This document shows positions 13,801-23,033 of a DNA stretch of 64,000 nucleotides, piece after piece. Every line of letters begins with the position of its first letter. Position 1 is the first letter of the stretch. The position numbers were made by a program, and so were the translations under genes. The stretch comes from Paragordius varius (taxonomy: Eukaryota; Nematomorpha). The notes under the pieces were generated by a model that did not search any database, was not told the DNA's origin, and was given only the letters and a program-made list of their open reading frames with translations. Where the stretch lies: the NCBI GenBank assembly GCA_964247055.1, contig OZ176054.1, positions 6,200,001-6,264,000 of the forward strand, written 5' to 3'.

Positions 13801-15798
13801 AAATGTTAAATGCGATATCCATCTAAAATCATTAGGATCAGATATATATAAATTTATGAATAAAGATAAATACCCCCATATTTGGAAAACCGCTGCATTA
13901 TTCAATTCTTTTTTTGGATCCACATATTTATGTGAATCGGCTTTTTCAATTATGAATGCTATCAAAACTAAACAGAGGTCACAATTAACTAATAAACATT
14001 TAGAATCATGTTTGAGAATTGCTTTGACTTCATTTGAACCTAATTTAGATAAACTTTCTGAATTTTTTCGCAGTCGGGCGTTTTAAATATTTTTTTCTTT
14101 ATTAAATATGGATGTTTATCGAGTTGTATTTTCGCTTAGGAAAAAGCCGATTTACTAAAAAATATGTGGATAGAATTAAAACTGATACAATTTTAATGTA
14201 CTCTTATTTATGTTCAAAATATGGTTCTAAATTGGAATGCTATTTTTTATTTCTTTTATTTTTTGTATCATAATGTATTCTCCCCTGTAATTTCAAATGC
14301 ATTGTTTAAATTTTTATATTGAAAAATTTCATATAATAGAAATTTAATAAATAAATAGAAGTGTTTTATGTTGGTTAAAAAATTAAGGTAGTTAATAACC
14401 CGTTGTCTTTTAATTAAAATTATTTTTGTATTTGGTTGATAGATAAAAAAATTACAATAAATGGTTTAAACAAGTCACTCTAATCTGTAAAGCAGGTATA
14501 TACATCATTTAAAGTGTTGATTGAGTTTTTTTGATAAATATTTCTGGGTGACCGCGAACTCTTTTTTTAACAAAAAAGCCAAAAAAAAAGCTCGCGACAA
14601 AAAAAGTGTGGCCACCCCTGATTTATAGTAACATAAAACAGCATTTCATTATCAATAATTTTGTTAATAAAATGTATTTTCTAATAGATGATAACAATTT
14701 TTTTTGGATACATATTTTAATTATTCTTCAATGGCGTATTTATAAAGCATACTTTTCTTTAGATATACCAGTTCCAGCATCTATATTAAGCCCCAAGGGA
14801 TCAGTGAAAAGTGTAGATGAATCTAACTTGGCCAATGGTTGATTTTTAGGAAAACCAACCGGTAAAAACGTTTTTGATTCATCAATCCAAAAAGCTGATG
14901 GTTGTAAAGGACCTTTAAACGAATATTAAAAAAAATGTTTATGTTTCAAAAAAAATTTGATGCCAAAACTAAACTAGGGTTCGGTAATACTATAAAATTA
15001 TGCTTTTAAGTTTTTTGCTAATTTAATAAGCTAATTTTACTCTATAGATCAGTGGATTCAAACCTCGGCCTTAAAAGTGCTTTATGGCCCTGAAATATTT
15101 ATAAAATTTTTATTATACTTATTATGAGTATAAATAGCCTAAAATGTGTCATCATTTATATGAGAAACGGCCCTTAAATCAAGAAAAATATTTTTTGCCG
15201 CCCTTCAAATCTTTTTGATAATTATACAACTGCTATAGAGTTCTAACTTATACTATAGAATTCAAATGTATAAATTGGGTAACAGTTATACAATAAAATA
15301 TGTTTTTTTATCACTATCAAATATAAAGGACAAACAATTTCATCAATCACCTAATTTTTACCGTTATAATTAGCCATAAAAATTCTTACATAAATACATA
15401 TATAAAACGAGATTGAATTAAAAGAATATATATAATATTCAAATTATTTTTAATTTCAATAATGAATCTATCAAATAATTACCGGGTGTTTCATAATAAC
15501 CACGGAATTGGACGGTACTTGTTCCAATACCCCCAGAAATGGTCGCAATAATTATGTCACCCTTACCCTGAATAAGTCCTGAGCGTGTTACCAATTTGGA
15601 TGAGGATATCCATTCCGTAAAAATGAGACAATCGACATCGCATATTTTAACACCTTTTACAATTTAATTAAAATTGATACAGTACAAATCCTTTTGGGAC
15701 TTTCCTAAATTCTCACCTCTTATAGTTATTTTGGTTCCAGGAGGTCCTTCCTTGGGTGAAATTCCTGTAACTAAGGGTAGCTTTGGCGCAGGTGCCAT
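2899..15798 (-). CDS. EXOC2: Exocyst complex component 2 (Sec5), multi-exon
   Basis: Sec5 subunit of the exocyst, which tethers secretory vesicles to the plasma membrane; its N-terminal IPT/TIG fold binds Ral GTPase in animals. Start ATG at 15798: [18 protein letters not shown], then the IPT fold. Exons in order (approximate where marked ~): 15717-15798, 15483-15653, 14769-14912, 11633-11729, 11277-11401, 11009-11092, 10706-10852 ([17 protein letters not shown]), 10176-10283, 9685-9787, 9424-9536, ~9072-9186, ~7920-8070 ([14 protein letters not shown]), 7760-7816, ~7175-7302, ~6648-6740, 5396-~5552, ~4660-4870, ~4050-4167, ~3840-3980 ([11 protein letters not shown]), ~3725-3790, 3325-~3465, 2899-2986 ([13 protein letters not shown] then stop). 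The order and content follow animal EXOC2 from end to end. Uncertain points are the junction before ~9186 and a possible 39-nt exon near 3095-3135. The introns host two short TA-flanked MITEs and a 2.7-kb hAT element. Confidence 0.92.
4332..4557. mobile_element. TA-flanked short inverted-repeat element (family M1), copy 1
   Basis: 226 bp in an EXOC2 intron. It begins CGATTTACACTTCAAATTCA and ends AGGGTGATGAGTAAATGG, with TA directly outside both ends. It shares the internal motif TTTTCGGGCTTATATAACTC with copies in the AFG3L2 and PUL-gene introns. No coding capacity; a miniature element, probably of Tc1/mariner type given the TA flanks. Confidence 0.7.
5765..6068. mobile_element. M1 family MITE, copy 2
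   Basis: About 304 bp in an EXOC2 intron. It starts CCATTTACAATTCAAATTTA and ends with TTTGAAGTTTAAATGG, an inverted repeat of the start, and contains the shared TTTTCGGGCTAATATATTAA block. The TA flanks have decayed to AA. It is longer than the other copies because of extra CACCCT/AGGGTG-type repeats near each end. Confidence 0.7.
6624..6740 (-). other. EXOC2 exon region with conserved helical segment
   Basis: Listed separately because its upstream boundary is unclear. The frame [20 protein letters not shown] aligns with the animal EXOC2 segment around IPNDLLQTIQDLILDLRVR. The open frame continues 144 bp further upstream (to 6884) without homology I can recognise, so the exon start is most likely near 6740 after a TTCAG acceptor. 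The donor is GCAAAG followed by GTAAGT at about 6647. Confidence 0.55.
10854..10880. repeat. (TA)n microsatellite
   Basis: An uninterrupted TA run immediately upstream, in gene orientation, of the acceptor of the EXOC2 exon that starts at 10852. It forms part of the acceptor tract, so length variation here could affect splicing. Confidence 0.9.
11888..14620 (+). mobile_element. Nearly intact hAT DNA transposon with 8-bp target duplication
   Basis: 2733-bp element inside an EXOC2 intron, in the opposite orientation to the gene. Terminal inverted repeats are CAGGGGTGGCCA at the left and its complement TGGCCACCCCTG at the right. The perfect 8-bp target duplication ATTTATAG lies at 11880-11887 and 14621-14628. 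The subterminal left end has a near-palindrome, GGTGACCGCGGTCAC. It carries one transposase gene with only two disabling lesions, so the insertion is young. Confidence 0.95.
12267..14086 (+). pseudogene. hAT transposase, broken by one frameshift and one stop
   Basis: About 606 codons long. The N-terminal BED-like zinc finger has CTCLICN then HYRSLH (residues ~30-55). The catalytic region follows with LQLDESTD and, further on, TTDGAPAM. The C-terminal hAT dimerisation domain includes [19 protein letters not shown]. Breaks: the frame moves from 0 to 2 in a T run at about 12789, consistent with one lost T, and a TAA interrupts at 13054-13057 in the context GFIA*C. Downstream the frame is open from 13058 to the stop at 14086. 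It resembles the vertebrate-annotated GTF2I-repeat-like/ZBED-like hAT proteins. It cannot make full-length transposase as written, but it could be a close relative of an active copy. Confidence 0.92.
15045..15215. mobile_element. Possible hAT terminal relic
   Basis: The stretch CAGTGGATTCAAACCTCGGC followed by GGCCC and CGGCCC-type motifs in an otherwise AT-rich EXOC2 intron resembles a hAT end. No partner terminus or target duplication was found, so it is either a solo end or chance. Confidence 0.3.
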
Positions 15799-15864
15799 AC
15801 TCTAATTATAAGATTTTTTAGAATTCTTTTAACACATGTTTTTGGAACGGATGAAATTTATTTG
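15799..15864. promoter_or_regulatory. Bidirectional promoter interval (66 bp between ATGs)
   Basis: The EXOC2 start codon (minus strand, 15796-15798) and the ATG of the divergent 270-residue gene (15865-15867) are separated by 66 bp. Both 5' UTRs and any core promoter must fit here or overlap the coding sequences. No clear TATA box stands out because the DNA is AT-rich throughout. Confidence 0.55.
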
Positions 15865-17938
15865 ATGGTACGGTTATCCAGCATGTATAAGGTAAAGCCA
15901 TATATTGATGAAATTTTGATTGAGGAGTGTAACATCATGTATAAAATTCAAAATGTATTGGGTATTCAAACAAATGACGACACTTCCTCATCAAAAGAAT
16001 TGGATAATCTTATAGTATTAATGGACAAATTAATTTTACAACAAAGTGACCTTTTATCTTTGTTTAAAAATCACTCTAATAGTGAAAATAAGTTGAAGAA
16101 ATTACAAAACACATTAAATTTAACTCTAGTCATAAATTTTAATTGTGAATTATTCTTGACCCTAATGTATTTACTACAATATTATTTAAAATTGAACCAA
16201 CATACTCATCAAATATATATTCATTCCTCCGTTAAAGCCCCATTTAACTTCGAATTTAACAAAGGTGATGGTACTCACGGTCATACAAATGTCTTAATAA
16301 TAGGTTTTTTTAATTTTTAAAATTTAGATTCTGGATCATGTCAATTATTTTTTGGCGATGAACTAATACCTATTGAAGAACCACTTCCCATCTTAAACTA
16401 TTTTAGCACCAAAATCCAACAAAATGTAAGTATTAATTTAATATTTTTATGCTAATTTGACCCATAAGAAATTTTTTAATTAGTGTTATGTTGGCAAGCA
16501 TATTAATGTCATACTTGTTGTTTGTGATTACCAATTTATTTTAATATTATTTTCGTTAACTCCACATTGTAAATTAGAGAATACATTTTTAAACCGTTTC
16601 ATAACTCTTTTATCTAACCTTGCAAAATTCTGAATCCAAAATACTTAAAACAATCCTTTTTGTACATCATCCTAAGGTCTATAATTTTAATCAATTTGAT
16701 CCCTATAAAATCCTCAAAATCACTGCTCTTGACCCCTTTCTAAGAGTAATAAGACTAGATTGGCTGGTCACATCCATCATAGACTATCGAGATAATTATA
16801 TCAACATAATGATGTCTTAGTCCAAACCAAGCCCAAAACCTGATAGGCCCCTTAAAAGCGGCCTCGGTACTATAGACCTAAAAATAGAAGCAATTGGAAA
16901 ACAACAATAAAAACTTAACTGAATTCAAATACTTTCAATTTTGATCAACTTTGATAGAATTATAGATAAGCTATAGCACTTTGTTCTCGAATTATCCTAA
17001 TGTTATTGCGTAACCAGTCGTATTCCACAAAAATTGTTCCATACTCATGTTATTAAATTTTGATTCAAAACATTTTAGATCGGACCAATGCCCTAGATTT
17101 GACTAAGCTCAAATAATTATTATTTTCTACCCTTTACCCACACAATTTATACTTTTTTGAATATGTCCATATCTACAGAATTTTTTGCGGCATGCTTTAT
17201 AAGTGCTTTGTTACCTATTATACTTGCATGTAAACACTTTCAATCTTTTTGGAAATCCCACCTTGGGTAAATATACTTATTAAAATGCCTTTCATTTCGA
17301 TTTAAGAGCCCATATTTATTTTATTTCACCTCGAATATCTTATCTGGCAAAGTTTATATTGAAAACGAGTATTGTCGGAGTATCCCTATGTCTTCATCTT
17401 ATAGTATATAAAGGGTTGTCACAGAGCCTAGTCATCTTGGTTTAACCAAAATTTTGCGAAGGCCCGCACTATAAAATATTTGATGTTTTGATAAAATACC
17501 GATAAAAAATCAAATTTATAGATTTTTTATATTAACCTTGAAAAATCAAATTGTTTTCACCATAATTGTATCTCATATCTATTATTTATCAAAATTTGAA
17601 AATAATTTAAAAAACATATATTGTATTAGATTTCATTGTCAATGGTTATCGAAAAGAGTTTCTTTGCCCTAAATTCTTTGTTGTTACGGTCGATGACGGG
17701 CCCCTTGCAGGAAATTACAAAATCCGAAAATTTATTTCAACATTTCCCAGCGTCTAAGAAAGAAACTGATAAAATTTTCATGAATGAAATTTCATCATAT
17801 TGTTTGTTGGAATTATGGAAAAATCCAAAATATGATTGGCTAAAAACACAGGAAATGGATAAATGGGCCAAAGAATTCACCAAAAATCATCCCAAATTTA
17901 TTGATTTTATTAATTGTCACCATGTTAACAACAAATAA
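15865..17938 (+). CDS. Uncharacterised 270-residue protein, three exons
   Basis: I do not recognise the family. Exons 15865-16270, 16328-16425 and 17630-17938 join with matching phases (1, 0) to give 271 codons including TAA. Introns are 57 nt (GTACTC...TTTAG) and 1204 nt (GTAAGT...ATTAG). The first third is helical and leucine-rich (LDNLIVLMDKLILQQSDLL), suggesting a coiled coil or helical bundle. The middle has an acidic FFGDELIPIEEPLP. The C-terminus is rich in aromatic and charged residues (WLKTQEMDKWAKEF). No signal peptide is evident; the first-exon stretch LFLTLMYLLQYYL is hydrophobic but probably a buried helix. It is head-to-head with EXOC2 and probably co-expressed with it. The closed phases argue that it is real; a fast-evolving subunit of a multiprotein complex is a guess. 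Confidence 0.65.
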
Positions 17939-18060
17939 ATGTTTGATGAAATAAAAAATATTTATACGGGTTAAAATAATCAAAAGTTAACTAGATTTTT
18001 ATGCTATTAGTGTATTTAAAGATATAAAAAAACTTAAAATACCGTGATATCTATATATAT
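17939..18060. other. 3' flank of the 270-residue gene
   Basis: AT-rich 3' UTR/flank. An AATAAA-like signal (AAATAAAAAATA) follows the stop. Nothing else seen. Confidence 0.4.
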
Positions 18061-18120
18061 CAGGAGTGGCCGACCTTTTTTTCCCGCGAGCTACTTTCTT
18101 GGGGAAAATTCACACAGGCG
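18061..18120. mobile_element. hAT terminus relic (CAGGAGTGGCC...)
   Basis: CAGGAGTGGCCGACC at 18061, followed by CCCGCGAGCTACTTTCTTGG, closely resembles hAT ends. It follows an AT run, so no target duplication can be assessed. No matching right end was found before 18900. Confidence 0.5.
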
Positions 18121-18909
18121 CGCATGAATATTAAGTATAAAAAAATTCACTTTTAAATGATGCCAATATATATATATATATATATATATTTATGGATTGG
18201 GGTAACTACTACATGCCATTATTAAATTAATACTACGAAAAATAATTATTTTAATTAAATTTTATATACTAAATTATTTACAAATACATAAATTATATTG
18301 ATTCAGAATACCTCTGGTTGCCTCCAATCTAAACATTTACATTATTCATTTTATTGAATTTAAAATGGATAATTAACCGTACAACTTGCGACGAATTTTG
18401 ATTGTAGTAAAAAATGGTTTGTTGATTGGCAAGATCTTTATAATATACCAGATTTTATGGATTATTGCATACCAGGTTGTATATAATGGACATATGCTTC
18501 AAGATAATAAATTTCATCAAATCGTTAAGACCTTTCCGCAAAATTGTGCTCCTTATAGGGATAATTTTATTAATTCCTTAATATTCTTTTTGTCTTTACC
18601 ATTTTCAAACAGCACTTCAGGAGCTTTAATAAAAGCTTTTTTCTAAATATCTCCATCCTCAAAAAATTTCTTGTTTTATTAGCATTTCTGATATTTGTTA
18701 ATTAGCAATTAAGGTATTTGATTTTAGCTATATTTCACAATAAAATGTTTCTGTGTATTTAGTTGACTTTCAATAACTTGATTTTTGGATTCGAATATCT
18801 GAATTGTATTTTTGATGTTCATGTGAAGCGTAGTAAAATGTAGTTAAACATTTGTTTACGCAAAGCCACGTTGTGCATATCTAACAAGATTCATCATAGT
18901 ATAAAAAAA

Positions 18910-18970
18910 CAGGGGTGGCCAAAGGTCGACTGCAGTCGATTTCGTGACCACCTGAAAATTTAAAAAAAAA
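18910..18970. mobile_element. hAT terminus relic (CAGGGGTGGCCAAAGG...)
   Basis: The end CAGGGGTGGCCAAAGGTCGA is followed by the palindrome GTCGACTGCAGTCGA and TTTCGTGACC. The complete hAT at 11888 has the same layout: CAGGGGTGGCCA, a palindrome, TTTCGTGACC. It is therefore the left end of a related element. The satellite array that begins 350 bp later could be its interior. No right end was found. Confidence 0.6.
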
Positions 18971-19261
18971 TATATTTTTGGCGAAAATAGCCTCAAAAAC
19001 ATATAAGTGAGCGAGTTTAAGGTTACAAAAGCCCCAAGCACAACAAATTTAAACAATGCTAACAAAAAATATTTATTTAACAATGATCTAACATAAAAAA
19101 ACATATGCAATTATTGGGTGAAACGTGCAAATAAGCTTTATTTCAGACATCGGGTATATAAATAATAAAAAAGTCATTATAATTTTGTCCTTATAAGGTA
19201 ATGAGCTTTGACTTCAGTGCTTCATAGAATTTACAAAACTGTGCATTTATACCAATATATT

Positions 19262-21220
19262 GTTTACTGGTGTGAAGGCCCCAAATCGACGGCTAACGGA
19301 AAAAACCGCTATACTATAATTTTTAATTTATAGGTATTATTTAAGGCTTTTATTGAACTCGTATGGGTTCTTAAGTTTTTTGAAAATTACTCCGAAACCA
19401 CGCCATCATTGTATGGCGTCTCGGTTTTTAACCGCTAGACCTCTACTCATAGACTTATGCGGAAAAAGCACTGAGTTAAGTTCTTTGCCTTTATCGGGCA
19501 AATATTTGGAATCATCTTTGATACCATGGTCTCATGGGTTATTCGAAAATACCTCAACACTAAATAATCGTTATATGATGGCGTATTTTTAGGGCATAAA
19601 GGCCCGCAATTAAAATAAAAAACGCCTGACTCTAATTACGGGTAATATTTCAAGCTTTTAATGAGCTCATATGGCTTCATAAATTTTCTGTAAATCAACT
19701 CCAAAACATGGCAATTTCTATATAGTGGCACAGTTTTTGTCGGGTAGCTCCCTACCCAAGAGCAGGTATAAAAAATGCGTTGGGCATAATTTTTGCCTTT
19801 ACATGGGGAATATCTGGAATTATCATGGATTTTATATGTTCCTATAAGTTCTTGGAAATATTGGTTTAAAACTATTATGGCGGCCCATTTTTTCAGGGCG
19901 TAAAACTTAGCGACCCATTAAAATAACGCCCTATACTAAAATATTTGTTTTTAAGGGGTAATACATATTTTAGGCCCTTATTAAACTCACATACTCACAT
20001 AGGCTTTTTAAAATTTGGCTCCAAAGGCATGTATCGATATGGGCACGCAGTTTTAAGCGGGTAGCCCCCTAACCAGGGGCAAAACAAAAAAAGCTTGATT
20101 AAAATTTTGCCTTAATTCGGGTAATACCTTGAATGATCGATTCCATATGCTCTCTTCAAATATTTTAAAAATTGGCTTAAACCCAAAAAGTCCTTCTATG
20201 GTGGCGAGGGAAAGGGCCTAATTAAAGGGAAATTTAATAAAACCGCTCTAATTAATATTTTGCTTTTTTAAGGGTAGTATTTCAAGCCCTTATTGAACTC
20301 ATATGGCTTGATAAGTTTTTTAAGATTTGCCTCCAAAGTCACGTTGTATCGATATGGTGGCGCAGTTGTAGGTGGGTAGCCTCCTACCCAGAGGCCAATA
20401 TAATAAATCGTTCGATAAAAATATTTGCTTTTATAGGGGAATACCTTAAATCATCATTCATAGCATATGTTCTTAATAGTCTCTGGAAGAATGTCTTCAA
20501 AACCAAATAATAGTTCAATTGTAGCACATTTTTTAGGACGTAAATGACTCAATTAACAGCTAATTAAAAAACCGCTCAACTTAAATTTTTTACTGGTTAT
20601 AATTCAGGCGTTTATTAAAATAAGACCAGATAAGTTTTCTGAAAATTGACTTCTAAACAACGCAAATTTGATATGCTGGCATAGTTTCGGACGTATATCT
20701 CCGTACCCAGAGGCTGATACAAATAAGCTCTATAATTTTTGCCTTTTTACGGAGAATACCTGGAATCATGGATTCCATAAGCTCTCAGTTTTTAGAAAAA
20801 GCTCAAAACTGAAAAATAATTTTATAGTAGCGCATTTTTCAGGGCGTGAAGGGTCTAATTAACGGCTAATATTAAAAAACCGCACCACTAAGTTTTTGTC
20901 TCGTTGCGGTTAATATTTTAAGCACCTATTGAATGGCCTGATCGGTTTTCTATTTAGCCCCAAAGGCAGCATATTTCGATATGACGGGAAGTTTTAGCGG
21001 GCATGTGTTTACTCAGCAGCCAATATAAAAAACGCACGACTAAAAATTTTCCCTTTTAACAGGGAATACCTGGATTCATTGAATTACAGTCTCATACCTT
21101 AGGAAGAAAATAGATTCAAAAATATTTTTGATGAGAATTTTTTTTAAAAAAATGGCATTTTACAGGGAGCGGGTAAAAATAGGGCCTAAATTGAAAAAGC
21201 GAGCCGACTATGTTTGGCGC
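19262..21220 (+). repeat. ~310-bp tandem satellite with two-part (dimeric) unit, about 6 copies
   Basis: The landmark (GGTAATATTT-like, then CTTATTGAACTCATATGG-like) recurs near 19333, 19641, 19960, 20271, 20595 and 20903, spacing 308-324 bp. Each unit is itself two related halves of about 155 bp. Both halves share CATATG, ATAAGTT, GAAAA, CAAAACC and TATGGTGGCGCA in order. One half ends in GGGTAGCC...TACCC, the other in AGGGCGTAAAGG. Copies are strongly diverged with no shared open frame. The array is probably old and may be the interior of the hAT relic that starts at 18910. Confidence 0.85.
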
Positions 21221-21224
21221 AATG

Positions 21225-22535
21225 GAAAAAAAGTAAATAAATATCATTCATTAATTAGAATATTTTTTGATTACAAAGCCAGCCTCTTCCATTCTTATAA
21301 AAATATAGATTAGCCAGTATGTTATTACAAAGAATAATTGACATTTTATTTATTATGAATTCGATTAGGTGAGACGATCTTGTATCCCAGAGATGGAAAA
21401 TTTTATGAATGCTATTGACCTAAATATACATATTAAATAAAATCAATAATTGATGCTAAAATGTAATTTAAAAGTTTTCAAAATTAATTATGCCAAAAAA
21501 TATTTTTACTTGTAGTATAGCGATTTGAAATTAAGAAATCCATGGTTGCTAAATTTTTTAGAGATGAGAATATTTTGCAATACAATCAAATCCGCACCTT
21601 AACATTTTTTACCTTTTTGGGGTAGTTTGATAACCAACGGCTATTTAAAATTTAATTTTGAACAATTAAAGGTTTTTGGGCCAAATTTAAAAATTACTTT
21701 AGTTAGCCTTTTATGACCATTCTTTTAAAAAATTTTAAAGCATTTTTAAAATAAATTCTCAACTCAAACACTTTCTTCGCAATTTCTTTATAGAATATAA
21801 ATAAATAGCTGATTCAACGGGAGACTAAATTTATATCATGGGTAAAAATGTTAATAATTATGTTTGCAAATATACAATTTAGTTATGTTTATTCTATGTT
21901 GTATTTTCTGTATCGTGTTTGGAAGCGCAAATCGGGACTCTGGATGTTATTAATATGTAAAAAAGTTTTATTATTTTTACAGAAACAATGTTTCCTAATT
22001 ATATTTTAATTAAAACAACTTTCAAAACATTAACCATAAATTAGCTCTGTGATCTAAAACGGCAAAATAAAATCTTAATTAGTAAAGAATCCATTTATTT
22101 AGATTTGATCCAATATCGTATATATTAACATTCGAATTTATTTCAAAAAATAATAATGTGTTAAAAAATATTTTGGTTAATGTGATACCATTCACTGTCT
22201 CGTTCCGAAACTAAAAGGGTAAATATGTTGATATTTTTTGTCAGATGTATAATAGACCATAGAGTTTTATTAAATACACTGAGTGAAAAACTTTAAATTT
22301 ATTATTTTATAGAAAGTGTTTTAAGTATGAATCTAATGCTGAGTGGGTATAAAAAAATGACATTGTTGTTTTTGATTTTTATTCTAAGAAAATATCAATA
22401 TCGCGCATCGTTTAGAATATAGCGTATTTCATTTGTGCAAAACCCATGAATTTCCTTTGCCTTCCTATCTTAAAGCACCTATTTTTTGCATTTGACTCAC
22501 TTTTATTATTAGTCTCATTTAACACTTCGATTCAA
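21225..22535. other. Gene-free AT-rich stretch
   Basis: No open frame with recognisable coding character, no terminal repeats and no RNA gene were seen here. Confidence 0.5.
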
Positions 22536-23030
22536 ATTGGGGTATATAAATACCTCAGACTAAATTTGAGTTAGGATTTTAAAAATCTATGAAGGAAACG
22601 GTCTCAATATAAATTTATGCTTCTATCCTAATAAAAATTATATAAATATGCCGAAATATCTAAATAATTTTTTTTTAAAAAAAGTTCCATGTCAAACTAC
22701 TTCATTTTTATTTTACAAAATTTTTGCAAAATATGTATTCATTTAATTTTAAGGGTTTAATTAAAATCTAATTTTTTTATATAAATTACATCTAACATTG
22801 GAAATAGAAAAAGCAGTTTTGTATTGTCTTTCAATTTCACCATTGCGCACATGTCACGCTGACTAAATTTTACCTTTCGATTTTAGCTTAAGCGAAAAAA
22901 TTTGCCATAGTTTCCATTCCTTCCATTTTTTAAAGAATTTAATTTTATATAGGCGTGGGGTATTTAACTACCCCAATTTGAATAGAAGGACTAAAATGAA
23001 TGTGTTGTATCCAAGTGTTGAAATCTAAAA
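22536..23030. repeat. Dispersed repeat family R1, copy 1
   Basis: About 0.5 kb sharing an ordered set of blocks with 54990-55450 and 57850-58250: GAAACGGT...AATATAAATT, CCTAATAAAAATTATAT, ...ACTAAATTTTACCTT, GGGGTATTTAACTACC and CAATTTGAAT, TATCCAAGTGTT. It lies directly upstream of the DESI1 start codon, so part of it may act as the 5' flank of that gene. Non-coding and of unknown class. Confidence 0.6.
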
Positions 23031-23033
23031 CAT

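Noticed and set aside
16620-16820. Open frame MQNSESKILK... as an exon of the 270-residue gene
   Set aside because: The flanking exons join in phase without it and no good acceptor precedes it; the sequence lies in the 1204-nt intron.
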